From positions 26,414,563 through 26,478,562 of the forward strand of contig CP141145.1 in NCBI GenBank assembly GCA_035235625.1: a stretch of 64,000 nt of DNA. The letters are read 5' to 3'. The number at the start of each line of letters is the position of its first letter. Position 1 is the stretch's first letter. Below, piece by piece: positions 11,850 to 25,888 of the stretch. The position numbers and the translations under genes were made by a program. The DNA comes from Saururus chinensis. Lineage: Eukaryota > Streptophyta > Magnoliopsida > Piperales > Saururaceae. Below the pieces are notes generated by a model that was given only the letters and a program-made list of their open reading frames with translations, was not told the DNA's origin and made no database searches.

Positions 11850-14800
11850 AGTAGCCAACTTGGATCAATTATATCATGGTTGCCTAACTTGCCTGTTTTC
11901 ATGAGGTGACCAATTTTGTATCATTAGCCTAAAGGGAATATGTAATTGGCAAATGCAATTCCATACATATTTCCTAGATTCAAGGTTTTTAATTACATAT
12001 ATTAACTCGGAGTGAGCACTTTGGCATGTGCCTTACTTATTTCGCATTGTTGGATAAGATCTAATGGCACACGTTGATCACAAGGTGGGCGAGCATATCA
12101 AACCCGTCTACCCCGTGAGTATTATCGGCTGTGCAATCAAATCCAAGTGACCCAAATGCATTTAAATTAATTTGTGACTCAATGCATATATATTGGTATG
12201 GAAAAAAAATTTATTTTATCTTTGAGAGTGAGCACAGTGTAAGCTAGGTATATGAATTATTTATCTATGAGAACGACAGCGCACATGTTGGTACACATTA
12301 GTGTCAATATTTCAGACAATATCTCTGACAGATAAAAAGGAGCATAAAAACTCTTTTCGTATATACCACTTTACAAAGCTGATTTGATGTTTATTGTTTC
12401 TCAGCTTCCTTATTTTTGTACTTTGCCGCAATAAGTTATAAGGATATGGTTATTTAAATTTTTTCAAAAATACTATGAGAAACAGCCAATGTATATCACA
12501 CAAACAAAACACATATTACAGACGACAAAAAGGTGCAGACTCAACAATAACGTTGGTTTTATTGTAAATACTGTATACTATCTGCTGCACCGACACACAT
12601 ATTGTACGTAGTAGCTCCCACAAGCCAGAACCAAAGACAGCAAGAAGGACAGCACGACAGGTGCTCACAAAACCTTTTGGGCCGTAAGATTGTGTGGGCC
12701 TCAATCAACGGCTGAGAGCTTACAGATTAGAGGGTGAGGCTACATATCTATCTCAGTGCCATAAGTTTTTTTATTTTATGAAAGAACAAAAACTAAAATA
12801 TGGGCGTCAATAGGATCAGACATAATTGTATGTGCCCAGGGAATTGGCTACTAAATAGGATGTTTTAAAAAAACTTCACTATGCCCCTTCAAGATGGGTC
12901 CTAAGGATTTGATAAAAATAAAAATGCAAACTCTTTCAAATAATCTAATGATGAACAGCTACGTTTTACATATGTTACCTTGTGTTAATATATATAATAA
13001 TTTGTTCCCTTTTACAACTTAAGCTTTTAGAATTAGTAATCTCTTATCAAAGCAAAGGTTCTAGAGACAATGCATGTGTACCTGCTGTGTGAATGCGTGT
13101 TAATATCAAAACGATACGTTTATCTAGTGTTGCAGTTTCATTGCTAACCAGCTCGCTGGCCGTTATCTGGCGACTAGCTCCATAGCTAGCGCTAAAGCTA
13201 CAACGCTGGCTAGGTAACCTCATACCAAAAGGTTATCCATTCTATAAAGGCTGAAGCTCATTACCTGTAAATTTCTTATATAAAAAAGCATCAATGCCGA
13301 AGTGAAAATAAATTCTCACATCCTATAGAATGACAAAATTTCTGGTAGACAACAACAATACACAACTGGAATTAATGAGATCAATTGTTATCGTTCTTCA
13401 CTGAGCAAAAACGAGAAGTGTTATTCATTATGAAGCTCAATCAAATGGTTTTGTGTCGCTGTAACAAACGTCTTTAACAGCCTTCATATGCAATTACTGA
13501 CTTCACTATTGTTCTCCTCACACAGTCCTTCAAGGATTAGAAAGAATATATTCATGAATCATAGGACATTCTCTAGGGGAATTGCTTAAAAATGTTATCC
13601 CATTTTGTAACTAGATGTTTGCACATAAAACAATAGCCAAGCTCATATATAGAAAGGAGGGACTCCTTCCTATAATAATAGTTCTATTTGGAAAAATAAA
13701 GATTTTCAATGAATGGTGAGACCCACGGCTAAGAGAATGAAAGTTAGCCCATGAAATTTTTTTTTAGTACCAAGCCACTTACATTGAGCCAAATGAAGCT
13801 ATTAATATTAGATAATTTTTTTTCAAGTGAAGCTATTAATATGATATAGAGGGAGTATTTAATTTACATGTCTCAGTCAAAAACAAATTTTAACCACTTT
13901 AAGAGGAAAAAATTAGTTTTTCGTGTAATATATGGCCTTAAAAAAGAGACCTAATAATAATAATAATAACTTTAAAAGAGGAGTAATTTGTTCTAGCAAG
14001 AGTCCTCCCTAGTGGAAGCTCCGCTAGATACAATCATGTGAAATGTATGAAAGCAACCCATTAGTTACCAAATCACCTAGAAAGGTTTCGTCTAAAAGAG
14101 GAGTCCCATGGAGAATTAAAAAACAAAGACATTATAATGGAATTTGATATTTCAACTATGATAAATATAAGAAGATTAAGACCTTAAATGGTACAAGTTG
14201 TAATGTCCGACTGCTTGTCAAAGCCCACTGACACCATGTTGATATGTTCAAGTCCATGTCAACGGTTTACAAGGCCCTTTCTTTCTCACTGCCCAACTTA
14301 TTCTAAATAAATTTCCACCTATCTAGGTGACCTCTTATCTTAGGCAAACATCTCTGAGAATTTTATCCAAAACCCTTCATTGGCTAATCAAAGTATTCCC
14401 CAAGGATTTCCACATATGCCCCTTTAGAATTATTTTAAGTTCCAATGTTGACCTGTTGAGCTCATGTCGACATCCATTGACACTACCCCGACATGTTTGA
14501 GACTATGTCGATAGGTCTAGAATTAGTTTGAATATGCTTATAGGTTTCTAACCCTTCCAAATCCCTTATGGAGTTTCCCCACAACCTCCAAAACCTTTTT
14601 CACACTATTTTTGCTAATTCAATAGTATATTTTCAAGATTAATCCCGAGCACGAAGCATTTAATACAGCCATATTCAACTCCCTACCAATTTGCCATAGA
14701 TTTACACTTTAAAAAGCATAAAACACCTCATTATTTAATAATAGTTAACAATCCTACCTCCAAAGCTTTTGAATCTTCAATTTACACACCTCCTCGAGCG

Positions 14801-15060
14801 CAACATCACCCACAACCATGGCTTCTACACTAGAAGAAGCATGCTTACTCTCCAAATCCTCTTTTCCAAGCCCAAATCGCTTCCAGACACTTGGGGTTAG
14901 GGTTATCCACAAACATTAAATAATATTGTTTGACAAAATAAAATCATTACGAATGTGTAATTTTTAAGACACTAGCTTAAAGACTCAAGGCCAAGAAGAT
15001 TCAAAAGGTGATCACATTTTTCATTAGGTTTGAAAGGTAAAAGATCACACACATTACACA
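11850..15060. other. AT-rich intergenic spacer
   Basis: No coding similarity is seen. 14190-14530 contains several scattered TGTTGACATG/ATGTCGAC-like motifs. Short ATT/AATA runs occur at 13945-13970. No element ends were identified. Confidence 0.45.
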
Positions 15061-15066
15061 CTATGT

Positions 15067-17530
15067 GTAGCACCCTTGATTTTTTGTACCTTTTGGGAAT
15101 TTTTAGTATTTAATTTCAGTCTAATTATGTGTAAAATTGGGTAAGCGAGTATGTGAACCTAATCTAGGCAACATGGGTGCCTGGCAAGTATGCCACCCAT
15201 CCATCAAGTATTGTGTGGCGCCAAGTTGTGGATTGACTCAAATTGGTGGATTTTGATAGGAATCTCACCTTAATATTGTTTGATTAGACAAGTTACTTTG
15301 ATAAGAATTTGAAGAGCCCCCCCCCGCCCCCCCGCCCCCCAATTTGGAGCAGCCAACTCCTCTCCCCTTGCTCACTTTTAAGTCGTCCCCTCTCCCTCTC
15401 TCCTCTCCTTTCCCCCTTGATTGCCCCACTTTTTTTTTCTTATTCATTCATCTTTCTCCAATATTTTTTGTAGAATACCAGTGGAAAGCCCTAGACACTT
15501 GGATCCTCCAATTAGATCATCATATTGAGGAGTGCCTTCAAACTATATGCCACATAAGGGACTAATTTGAGGGTGGCATTAGGGTGATAAATTAGTAGAT
15601 TTTCCTTTGCCTTTGATTAAATCGGTGTAGTTTTCCTTGTTGGTGCCTAAGAGGAGGGTTGAGGGTTGTGAAAACTAAGGTGGGAAATTTTTTTACATCA
15701 ATGCTATAATTTTTGGGATTTACTTGAGAGGTAATGATCCATACCCATTGATTTTACATGCTTGTGTAGGTTTTGAACATGAATTTCTATGATATGCTAT
15801 TAAAGTGTTAATTGCATGTCAAAGTTTGAACTTTTGATACATATAACTACATGTTGTTTATCAAAGGGTTTCTCATGAATTGTAATTGATCCTAATCCAT
15901 GTTAAGTATTTGGAGTCATGAAATTCATTGTGCCATGTTGTTCCTTTGATGGAAAATTCGTTGGAAGTGGTGTATAACTTTCTTTCTTAAGATTCCCTAT
16001 TTTTTTGTTTTTTTTTGTACACCCATAATGGTTGAATTGTTTCAAGACCTTTCATTGGACTTTTTTATCCTTATTTTTTTATCTGGGATTTTAAGGACTT
16101 CTTCAAGTTTATTTAATAAAAATTTTAGAGTTAATCCATTGAGTATTCATTGGTCACCATTAATGTTTTTCTAGAACCAAGTTTCATTCAGTTGGCACTG
16201 TCATGGGTTTGGGGCTTCATTTCGGGTATTTTCCTTCAATGTTTGAGCCTTAAGAAAAAATTTTAATATTTGTTGATGTGTCTAGTTTAACTTCATGATA
16301 CTGGGGGGTTTTCCCAATTAATCCCGAATTATTAGATTTTTTGGAATCCATGGAATTCAAATCTTTGTGATTCCATGTTCTAAATTATTTTATGCTTTCA
16401 AGATATATCTTTCTTCCCCTAATTTTTTGTAGGAAAAATTCAATGAGTTCTTAGTTTAGCATAAAAATCCTTGATTGATTTGGAGCCTTTATCATTGTGT
16501 TATGTTCTTTGCAATTCAATTGTTAAATTTTTTTTGTAGTGCAGAGTAAATTTCATAATTATGAAATAAATAATTTTTGGATTCAGTTCATCTCCTCTAT
16601 TTAATTTTGAGTCACTGACATGCTTAATTGTTTACATGTCTTCCAAATTTTGTAGTCATTTGACAGCTCTGGGTATTTTTCTAAAAATCAAGATAAGTTA
16701 CAAAATGGAAATTGAGTTTTGTACTTTCATGCATAGATGAATAGTTGTATGGTACATTGATTTTAGGTTATTAAATTATTTTCCAGCATGATTTTTCCTC
16801 CGTTTAATGTATCATGGGTTGGTAATGGGTTACATGTTAAGTAACAAGATTGAAAATTGGTAAGTTTTTAAGTGTGCCTACGGCCACAATGGAATGGTAC
16901 AGAATCAGTTTAGAGCAACTCACAAGGACTTTGGACTGGTGCCATATGCATATGAGCAGTCTAGGACACGGCTTCTTAGGTAAAGAATGTCTAGTAAAGT
17001 GGAAACATTGTTTTATTTTTATAAATATGGATATTGTTTACTTAAATACGTTTAGCATGCACGAATGCCTTCATTTCTTCTTTTATTGTTGGTTATATTT
17101 GTTGTTATGTTTTTACTCATGAGTTTGTGGAATTAGTGTCTGTGAGTTATCTTACTAGGTGTAAGCTCACAAGTTTTTTTTTATTTTGCATGGATTTTTC
17201 ACCGCTTTTAGTCATATACATAGATATCTTTGAGTATGCTGATGCTTAACATTGGGTGGAGTCACAAGAGCATGAATGAATAAATATTTGTGTATGAGAG
17301 ACATAGGAAACTACAATAGGAATGTTTTAGAAATTTGGTTATTTTGATGATTGAAATAACTAGATTGTCCATATGGCAAATATTTGGTACTCGTAGATAT
17401 GTGAGTTGCATTTTGTTATGCCTAATGCTAGTGTAAATGACTATTCTCCTTATGTGGGCTGCACTATGCATTATTGCTATTTTGTGTGTCACGATCTTGT
17501 GCAGGGACCCTTGGGTTGTGGTTGTGAAAA
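15067..17530 (+). mobile_element. Possible long gypsy-type LTR
   Basis: The stretch begins TGTAGCACCCTTGATTTTTT, a common start for plant gypsy LTRs. Near its far end it has TTACTAGGTGTAAGCTCACA (17152-17171), a phrase often seen near the 3' part of such LTRs. A C/G homopolymer run lies at 15316-15341. No right terminus with a matching target duplication could be fixed, so length and status (solo or truncated) are uncertain. Confidence 0.3.
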
Positions 17531-17625
17531 TATGAGTTTAAAATTTAATAATACATTATGTAAATATTTGGACAGAAAAAAATAAAATTTAAATTTTATT
17601 TCTTCCCCATTATTCATTTTCATTG

Positions 17626-17687
17626 ACCACTTATCATTTGGCTTGAATATATACCACTTATCATTTGGCTTGAATATAGACCACTTT
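17626..17687. repeat. Short tandem repeat, 27-bp period
   Basis: ACCACTTATCATTTGGCTTG recurs at 17626 and 17653, with a third partial unit starting at 17680. About 2.3 units are present. Confidence 0.8.
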
Positions 17688-18689
17688 GAATTTGCAGTGT
17701 TGCGAATTGCTTGTTGGTAGTAATATACACTTATTGTGTTTTGTTAGATGAAATCAACCAATAGTATTGTTCAAGCCAAGTTGTACTCTGTTGTTGATCG
17801 TGAATTGATCACTATATTAGTCCATTACAAAATTTGTGTAATTTGAGTTCTACGTGATTTCTAATTGAGTGACAACTTTTGTTACATTCACTAAACCTGT
17901 AAATAGGCATGAGGGACGTCTTAAAACAAAGTAAAAACTATTCTAGAGTTCTTATTGAAGATTGGAGAGTAGGGTTACATGCTTTGATCTCTCTAACTTT
18001 TATAGTTCAATATGATTGATTGCAAAACAATTTTATATCTAAGTTGTGAATGTTTTGTGTTATTCCTTTCAAAAATATTTGTAAAAAAATTTAGATGTAA
18101 GCACACACATCCACACTTCACTGGATCAAAGTTTGTTCATGGTTAATGGGTACATATTTCAATGGAGGCATTGTAGAGGTCATTTGTGTTGATTGCTAGT
18201 ATACATGAGGAATTAGATGTTGTAGATGTTGAGAGGTACGAGGAGTTGAAGTGGTAAGGAACCAACTAGGGACAACTATACTCATGGTTTGATTCTTGTA
18301 CGATAACTCTTGTAATCTCGGTGTACTAGTGCATCAATTGATCAAAGGGTTAATCACGTGGGTTTTTACCCAAGTTGTATTTTTCACGTTAAAATCAATG
18401 TCTTTTTGTGTTTGATTTACTTACTTCATCATACTTAGAACTGGATGCTAAATTCACTTCTATGTTGCATACCATTGATATTTGCTTGTGTTCTAGTATA
18501 AAGTTTACATCTTTAGGTTAATTAGAGAAAAATGCCCACACTTTGTAGTTTAGGTAGGTTGTTAGATTGCAAGACTACTTCACAAAATATTTACTTCATG
18601 TGGCATCATTGTCAGGTTGCACTTTTGGCTTTAGTGCTTGTTTTTAGAAAATATATTATTTTTCTCTATGAGATAGAGTAAGGAACTAG

Positions 18690-19620
18690 AAGGTACATGG
18701 TGAAATCATTTTCCATTGGGAGGAACTATGCTTGGTGGAAAGTTGTGAAGGAAGGTTTTCCAAGTTTTATTGTTGAAATCTATTAGGATGTGACTCTTGA
18801 TGATTTTTCTTATCCAACTTTTACTAATTCTAATGTTTCACTCAAACATAAAAAAATTGGGCATCTACTAAAAAAAGAGATCAATAATTGGAATCCTAGA
18901 GCTAAGAATGCTATTTTTAATGTTGTTACTCAAGAACGATTTAGATATATTCAACATTGTAAAAAAGTAAAAGAAGTTTGGGGTATTCTAAATACGAATT
19001 TGAGGGAACTAAGCAAGTGATAAAAGCAAAACTTTAGGTATTAATCAAAGAATTTGACAACATTGAAATTGAGGAATTTGAAAACTTAACCATTTACATG
19101 GAAAAATTAGAGATATTGTCAATCATTGTGAAAACCTAGGGTATAAGTTAGATAAACTAACAATTGTCCTTTCTTATATCATTATTTGAGAAGCTTTAAG
19201 CTGCAAGTAATTTTATTAGAAGATTTAAATGATTACAAAGTTATTGAATTGGTTGGTGTTCTTTAAACATATGAATTGACTTTCAAGAAGCAACAACAAA
19301 AAAAAGGTTTAGTTTTATTCACGACAAAAGATAATTCTAAAAATCCTAGTGATGAACTAGAAGAGGGCTAATTTGCTTTCACATCTTAGAGTTTCAAGAA
19401 ATATCTCAAAATGAAAAATCCAAGATGAAGAACTACAAAAAAACAACCATCTAGTTTAAAACTACATGAGAAGCACTAAAATAAGTATAAAATAATAAAA
19501 AACATGGAAGATATACAAATTTTTAGATGTAAAATTTGATGATGATCCTACTAATTTTGATAGTAGTATGAGGGTGATTTGTAAGAGAATGTAGAGTTTA
19601 ATAATTCTATGTATAAAAAA
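18690..19620 (+). pseudogene. Broken Ty1/copia gag (UBN2-type) remnant
   Basis: The translation shows the UBN2/gag layout. It opens with SFSIGRNYAWWKVVKEG, then WNPRAKNAIFNVVTQERF, then the KEVWGILN segment that normally precedes a tandem of short helices. Later frames give IRDIVNHCENLGYKLDK and an IELVGVL-like stretch. These match the order of copia gag proteins. The reading frame is broken by stops at 18784 and 19018 and by several shifts. The protease, integrase and reverse transcriptase that should follow are not seen. No LTRs were matched. Confidence 0.65.
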
Positions 19621-20019
19621 ATGATCACACTCTAAGACTTGAAAATAAGAAATTATTGAGGAACTAGTTTATTGTACAAAGAAATTAAAGCGAAAGAACA
19701 ACTCATTTGAATCCTTAAAATTAAGAGTTCAACACTTCATTGAGGATCTTTAAAAGAAAAGGCTTATTGTTATAAACAAGAATGGTGTGTAAGAATAGAA
19801 AGTGAGGGAATTGGAAAAAGACTGAATGGTTTTAAATGAGAAACTAATTTGCGTTTACAAAAGGAAAAGAAAATTTGGATGCAATTTTAAGTATTGGGTA
19901 GACATGGCAAGACAAAAGAGGTTTATGTTATGATGAATCGTAGCCTTAGTTTGATTCTCATGTTCCTAAGTTTATTAAAGGTTTTGGTTCAAATATACAT
20001 AAGAATAGTAGTGCTAGAA

Positions 20020-20640
20020 TTTGCTTGAAAACCCATCTAAGTTTACTCACTTTTGGTTCTCAAGTGCATACACCGCATCCTCCTTTTCTGAATCAATTCA
20101 CTCCATGCAAAAACAATTAGTTGACCTAAGCAAGAACGTTTTTAATTATGCCACTGGTGGAGGAATTAGGTACAACGAATATGTCTCGAAATGTCAAGAA
20201 AAGAACAAGGGGAAGAAAGCAAAATATAGGGTCCTTGCCTACTCAGCATGGTTCATTGTCTTGGCGAAATCTCAGTCTCGAGACATCTTCCGAGACACAA
20301 TAAGGCGAAGACTTATGTTTACATGCAAGGTAGGTGAGATCTTGTGAGACTAGGTAGAGGGTGACAATCCGAAAGTGGTTCTCAATAGCGTTGTTGTCTC
20401 CAAGTTCCAACCTACGGCTACAAGAGCTGGCGTTGGCAGAGGGAGAACTAGATAATAGGAGGAGTATGAGTTTGACTTGGATCAAGAGCAAGAGTGAGAG
20501 CTGGAAGGTGATTAGGAGTGGAACAACAAAGAAGAAATAGATCTTGAATCGGACAGTGAGGCTGGCTGCCCTCATCATGCTTTCGCTATGGATCACCACT
20601 ATGCAACTGCACAAGTAAGAAACCCACCCTCAGTTTTCTC
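20020..20640 (+). other. Unrecognised coding-like stretch, interrupted
   Basis: A 108-codon frame (20021-20347) starts with a non-ATG codon and continues in the same register, past stops, into an acidic segment (LDQEQE, KEEIDLESDSEAG). The GC content is higher than in neighbouring DNA. It follows the copia gag remnant but does not resemble gag, protease or polymerase that I know. It may be part of a decayed element or a gene relic. Confidence 0.25.
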
Positions 20641-23285
20641 TAAGTTTACAGGCCCTTCCTTCAGCGTTGGCAATTTGGCACTACTCTATTTGAAGAAGTC
20701 TACCACATCACTTCCCTAGTTTTGATTTGAAGAGGCATTAAACCAACCAAAAGATGGGAATCAAGAAAAGATGTATCCTTGCTTCTATAAATTGGTCGTA
20801 AGACAGTAAGAGACGGAGTCTAGAATTTATAAGATAGTGTCCATAATGGACAAGGAACTAGTATGTTCAACTTCCATGCCAACAAGGACTTTTTAAAATC
20901 TCTATAAAAATTCATCAATAGAGATCAAAATCAGACTCTCATAGTAGGGGAAAAGTAGCCATAGTTACTTGCATGGCAAGGGCAGAGCTACCAAAGTTGT
21001 TTTAGCTTTTCTTGTTTCTAGGTATTGCTAATTTTCCTATATACTTTACTACATTTAATAAAACCGGTGCACCTATTATGCTTTTTATGTGAGGAGCGTC
21101 TCTTTTTTATTCTCTGTATGTGAGGGACTCTCTTGTTTATAAATATTGTTCTTTTGTTTTCTCTTTTGAGACTTGAGTTTACATTTTACAAAATTGAGGT
21201 ATTTGTGCCCTACTTATTGGTTGTGAATTAGGAAAATTCATGAACAAAATAGAATGTACTTGAGAGAATGAAAAATTCATGAAGAGGAAATGACACGGGC
21301 ACTATGCCCACTATTAGTCCATCCTAAGATGTAAACCCGAAGGTACATAATTAGCCTTGAAATAGTCATACGGAGCAGTGGTTGCCTTGAAATTTATAAA
21401 ACATGTTCTTTTGTGAACCATATGGTATACCAATTATGTTGAAGTATTGTTAGTATTCTATGTACTTGTCAATATAAACATGCAAGCTCTTAATGGTAGC
21501 CATCTATTACCAATAGTCCTTCTGCCACTTGGCCTATATGTGGAGATAATGTGGCTCTTATGTTCATTTGTTATTTTTTTTATTTTCGCCTTTCTTTGCT
21601 GAATAACCAACATGACATTGATGACTTGCTAATATCAGAACCACTATGTTCATGTGATATATTTCTATCAAGAAGCAGCAATGGAGGCAGCAACTGAGTT
21701 TTTCAACAAGGCTATGAAACAAGTAATCATGGGTGGGCCCAAGTTGAGGCTATGCAAGGCTAATGAAGCTTTTGATACTAAGTAGGGAAATTTTGCATTT
21801 AGAAGTCATGATTAACTGATAATTTTGGTGACTTCTATTTTCCTTTTCTAGGATACTATTCAAGGGCTGCAAGGAAACCTTTCACTTATTTTGGAGGGTC
21901 TTTTAGCTTGGTGGTTTGCAGAATCGTAGGTTTCCCCAAAACCCTCCATGGTAGTTACACACACTATTTTTCAGTATTTGGGGAACAAAGGTAATTTGAT
22001 TTCCTCATCATAAATTTCTCATATTTTTAATGCAATTTGCTTGGGATGTTTTAACATTTAACAAAACAATCCCAAGTATTATTTGTTTGGTGTGACATAA
22101 TTCTAAGTTTTTTATTTAAGCCGCTATAAAATGACATTACAATATGCACATTGCTATAATTGAACTCCCCAATATACTAGAACATTGTGCTCAATATTGC
22201 AAGATTGATTTTATGTTCTGGATAATAGTAATCCAGCACAATGTGCCCAAATTAGCACATTGTGCTTAACTTGAATAGTATCCACGTTAAAATGGACATT
22301 GAATGAGAATTCAAATACATTTATTGGAGCACTTTTTCTTCCTCTATGTATAGTTTGTGCTGTAGAGTGAAAGTTGTTCACTAAATTTATAAATCTCCTG
22401 GAAGGGACTGTTGCTTTCTCAATGAAAGAATGCTTCCTTATCTAAACAAGTTGCTGAAGTTGTCTTCTAGAAGCGAAACAAGGATTGAAGAAGGGATGAG
22501 TAAATCAGTATTGAATTGCACTAAAGAAAATATAATGCATGTGATTGAATATTAAGTAGCATTATTTATGTACCAAAAAGAAGGAAAAAAGCAGCATTAT
22601 TTGGGAGACAAAATCACCTCTGTGTGCATCAGTATTTCTCCAAATGTTTGTTAATTGTTATGTTTTAGTTCATACTATGCTTTAGGAGCAAACTCGATTT
22701 GAGCTCAGAAATGGATAGGGAAATCTAATTCTTCAATGGCCACATGCTTGTAGTAGGTGATATTTACACACACAGCTACAGATATTAAATTGAGTCATGT
22801 CCGGTTGTTAGGGATGGTGTAGATATATATTTATGAAGAGTAAAAGGAAGTCATGTGTGATACAAAGTCTTATTTTTGGCTAGCTTGATAAGTGAGAATA
22901 AAATGTAGGAGTATACTTTAAAATAATTGGAACTTTTTTTCAATGAAGAAAATTGTCCTAATTTTTTTTATTTCCCAAGTTGGAATGCTTCTGCAGCTTA
23001 GCTGCTTCAGTCTCTCTTGGTTATTGTTGGTTATTGTTAATATGAACTCGATTTGAACTCTTTAGAATAATTTTTTGATATAAATTTTTTTATGTTGGTG
23101 ACTATTTTAATGCACTCTCATCAATACGATAATTCAAACTAATCATCTCACATTGATTCCCTCTTATACATGTCTAAGTGTTCTTCCCTGTGAAAATAGT
23201 AAATGTTTATTTTATTGTATTTGATATCCTCTTTACTATTAGCACAAGTTGGGAAAGCACTTGCCTCTTCGGAGTCTGAAGGGCA
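20641..23285. other. AT-rich spacer with one perfect hairpin
   Basis: No gene is recognised. A perfect 12-bp inverted repeat, AGCACAATGTGC and its complement, separated by 8 bases, lies at 22235-22266. A short coding-like stretch at 21675-21785 (MEAATEFFNKAMKQ) ends in a stop and has no recognised family. Confidence 0.4.
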
Positions 23286-23289
23286 AGAA

Positions 23290-25240
23290 AAAGAAATTAA
23301 GATTAAATTAACAAATATCTTGCCACTTCAACTTTTTGGTTGTGGATCCTTCTTGGTTGATTAAATTAACATATACTCTATTATGACAATCTGATGTTTG
23401 AATTGACTCATCAAATGAAGATGAGCCTAAAGAGGTTAGGGTTGTATCAACTGGCATGGGTGATTCTAGTAGTGGAGCACATGCAAAGAGGAAAAAAGTT
23501 GGTAAATCAAACCAACATACCATTACAAATATAGTCTCACCTAGTTTGAGAGAAAGACTTGGTAGGATGATTTCCATGTTTTTTTATCTTCAATCAAATT
23601 CTTGCTCAGTTGTAGATGATTCTCATTTTCTAAACATGATATATAAAGCACAAGCAGTTGGAAAAGGAGTATGCACTCCCACTGACAAGGATATATTGGG
23701 AACATATTTAGATAAAGAGGTCAGATACATGGACAAGAGGTTAAAAGATAAGGAACCCATTTAGAATGAATATGGATGCTCCATTTTGTATGATGGATGG
23801 ACGGGGTTGACAAAAATCTCTAACATCAACTTCATGGTTTATAGCAACTGAAGAATCTATTTTTTAAACTCGGTAGATGTTTTAGAAAGGAGAAGAATGC
23901 TTACTACATCATGAACTAAATTGAAGAACAAATTATGAGAATTAGAAGAAAGAATATAATACAAATTGTCACAGATAATGCTAACAATGATAAGAAAGCT
24001 AACAAGATGTTGATGCAAAGGTATGCATAATATTGGAGACCTTGTGAAGCTCATTGTATGGACCCCATGTTTGAAGAAGTTGCAAAGCATGGCTTCGTGG
24101 AAAATGCAACTAAAAAAAGAAGAATGGTAACAAGATTTATATATAACCATGACAAACTTATTCACCATAAAGCTTGTGGTCATGATTTAGTTCATCTAGA
24201 GGCAACACACTTTGCAACAAACTTCATTGCACTAGAGAGCTTGCAAAAGGAGAAGAGCACACTACGATCATTCTTCTCAAGTCAACAGTGGCTATATGCT
24301 GACCTTCAAAGTCTTCCATGTGCTACAGATGTGGAGAAATTGTGCTAGATAACAAGTTTTGGGAAGAAGTGAGGGATTCAATTATGATAATGGATCCAAA
24401 GCATGAGGTTCTATGAGTCATGGACACCAAAAAATTTCCATCTATGGGATCTGTTTACAAGGCTATCAATAGGATGAAGATGGTCATTGAAGTCTCATCT
24501 CTAAGGACTCATATATGGGTTAATAAAATTATTGACAAGAGGTGGGCAGATCAATGGATGAACCCATCTACAAGGCCGGTAAGCATCGCTTACAATTGTT
24601 ACTTTAGCAAATATGTTAAATTTTTTCTAATTATTATGCAATTTTTTATGTAGCTTACTACCTCAACCCCAAGTACCATTATATAGTAAAAAGCTTGGGC
24701 ACATACCATATTTAATCAAGGCAGTGCATGATGTATTTGATAAGTTGTTACCAATGTCGGATGATGTAGGCGATATAGGCAGTGAGATAATTACTTTTAA
24801 TATTAAGTGGACACAATTTATCCTTTATCTTCTTACATAAGGTCATTGACATACAACAACTTGTATAAAGATTGTTAGTTTTAAAGATGCACGTGGTACA
24901 TTTGGAAATAGAAGTGTCATTCAATCAAGGAAAATAATGTGGGCAGGTAATTGAACATGAAGATAAAGAATTTTACCCATATATTGATTATTCATCTATA
25001 CGAAGTTGTTACTTATTCTCTTTATTTTCCAGAGGAATGGTGGTCATTGTATGGGATTGTTTGCCCTACCTTAAGTAAGCTGGCTATTCATATACTTTCA
25101 CAAACTTCCTCTGTATCTCTATGTGAGAGAAACTAGAGTACATTTGCCCTCATTCACACGAAGCTCAGGAATAGATTATTCTACAAGAAGTTGAAGAAAT
25201 TAGTCTTTTGCTAAGTACTTACATTGTTGTATAATGTGTG
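23290..25240 (+). mobile_element. Second hAT transposon remnant (DUF659 plus hATC transposase)
   Basis: Translations in order match a plant hAT transposase. An upstream segment ends KRLKDKEPI, then comes the DUF659-type core (YGCSILYDGWTGLTKISNIN, later DNANN- and WRPCEAHC-like text) at 23770-24060. HLEATHFATNFIALESLQKE and DTKKFPSMGSVYKAINRMK follow, with RWADQWMNP next. The C-terminal dimerisation domain at 25025-25190 contains EEWWSLYGIVCPTLSKLAIH and LSQTSSVSLCERN. At least six stops or frameshifts separate these pieces. An N-terminal BED zinc finger was not found. It is oriented opposite to the hAT at 7-10 kb and belongs to a different hAT subgroup. Termini were not identified. Confidence 0.85.
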
Positions 25241-25259
25241 TACATGACATACACTCATG

Positions 25260-25888
25260 CTAGACCCTATTAATTTGTAGCATGGTTTGACCTTGTTTAA
25301 TATAGTATTGTGATTTAAATATGTGTATGTTTAAAAATGAGTAGCTCATACCCCGAGATATCTTGTCAAACATTTGACAAAAAAATTAAAAAAATTTATT
25401 TTCACTATTTTTATTATGAAAAATAAATTTAAAAATCTTAGAGCATAACAAAATTTAACTCCATTTTTGCTTTTTAAAGAAAATCACCTTAAAGGAGCTT
25501 TCCCTCTTTAATCATTACGAGGAGGAGAGTTAATTTGTAAAGCCACAAAATCTTGACATGACGTTTTGGCCTCAATAAAAACGCTCATGGAGAATGCCCA
25601 AAACAATGTCAAATGAGAAGTGTCATGGGGTGTACTGAGCCTTTACTAGTGGGGGTGGGGGGGGGGGGGGGGGTTAATTATTCTATCCTCTAAAACAAGA
25701 GAAAAAAACCACCCAAAGTTTTTAGCCCGATCAACGCATGAATCAATTCATTGATAACAATTTGGTTAACATCATCTTGCAAGTTCATGTGATTGTTGCA
25801 CACCATTATAAGAAAAAATTGTAGAGGTAAGTTTCATTCCTAAACAAATTGCAGCTAAAGTTGATAAAAGCATAAAAGCAGCATAGGG
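25260..25888. repeat. Dispersed repeat, copy A (partner at 42684-43250)
   Basis: This stretch is diverged but collinear with 42684-43250. It starts with CTAGACCCT and runs through TACCCCGAGAT, CACAAAATCTTGAC and AAGTTCATGTGATTG to AAGCAGCATAGGG. A G-run at 25651-25672 is specific to this copy. The similarity stops exactly where an LTR-like TGTAACATCCCG begins. It carries no recognised coding sequence. Confidence 0.75.
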
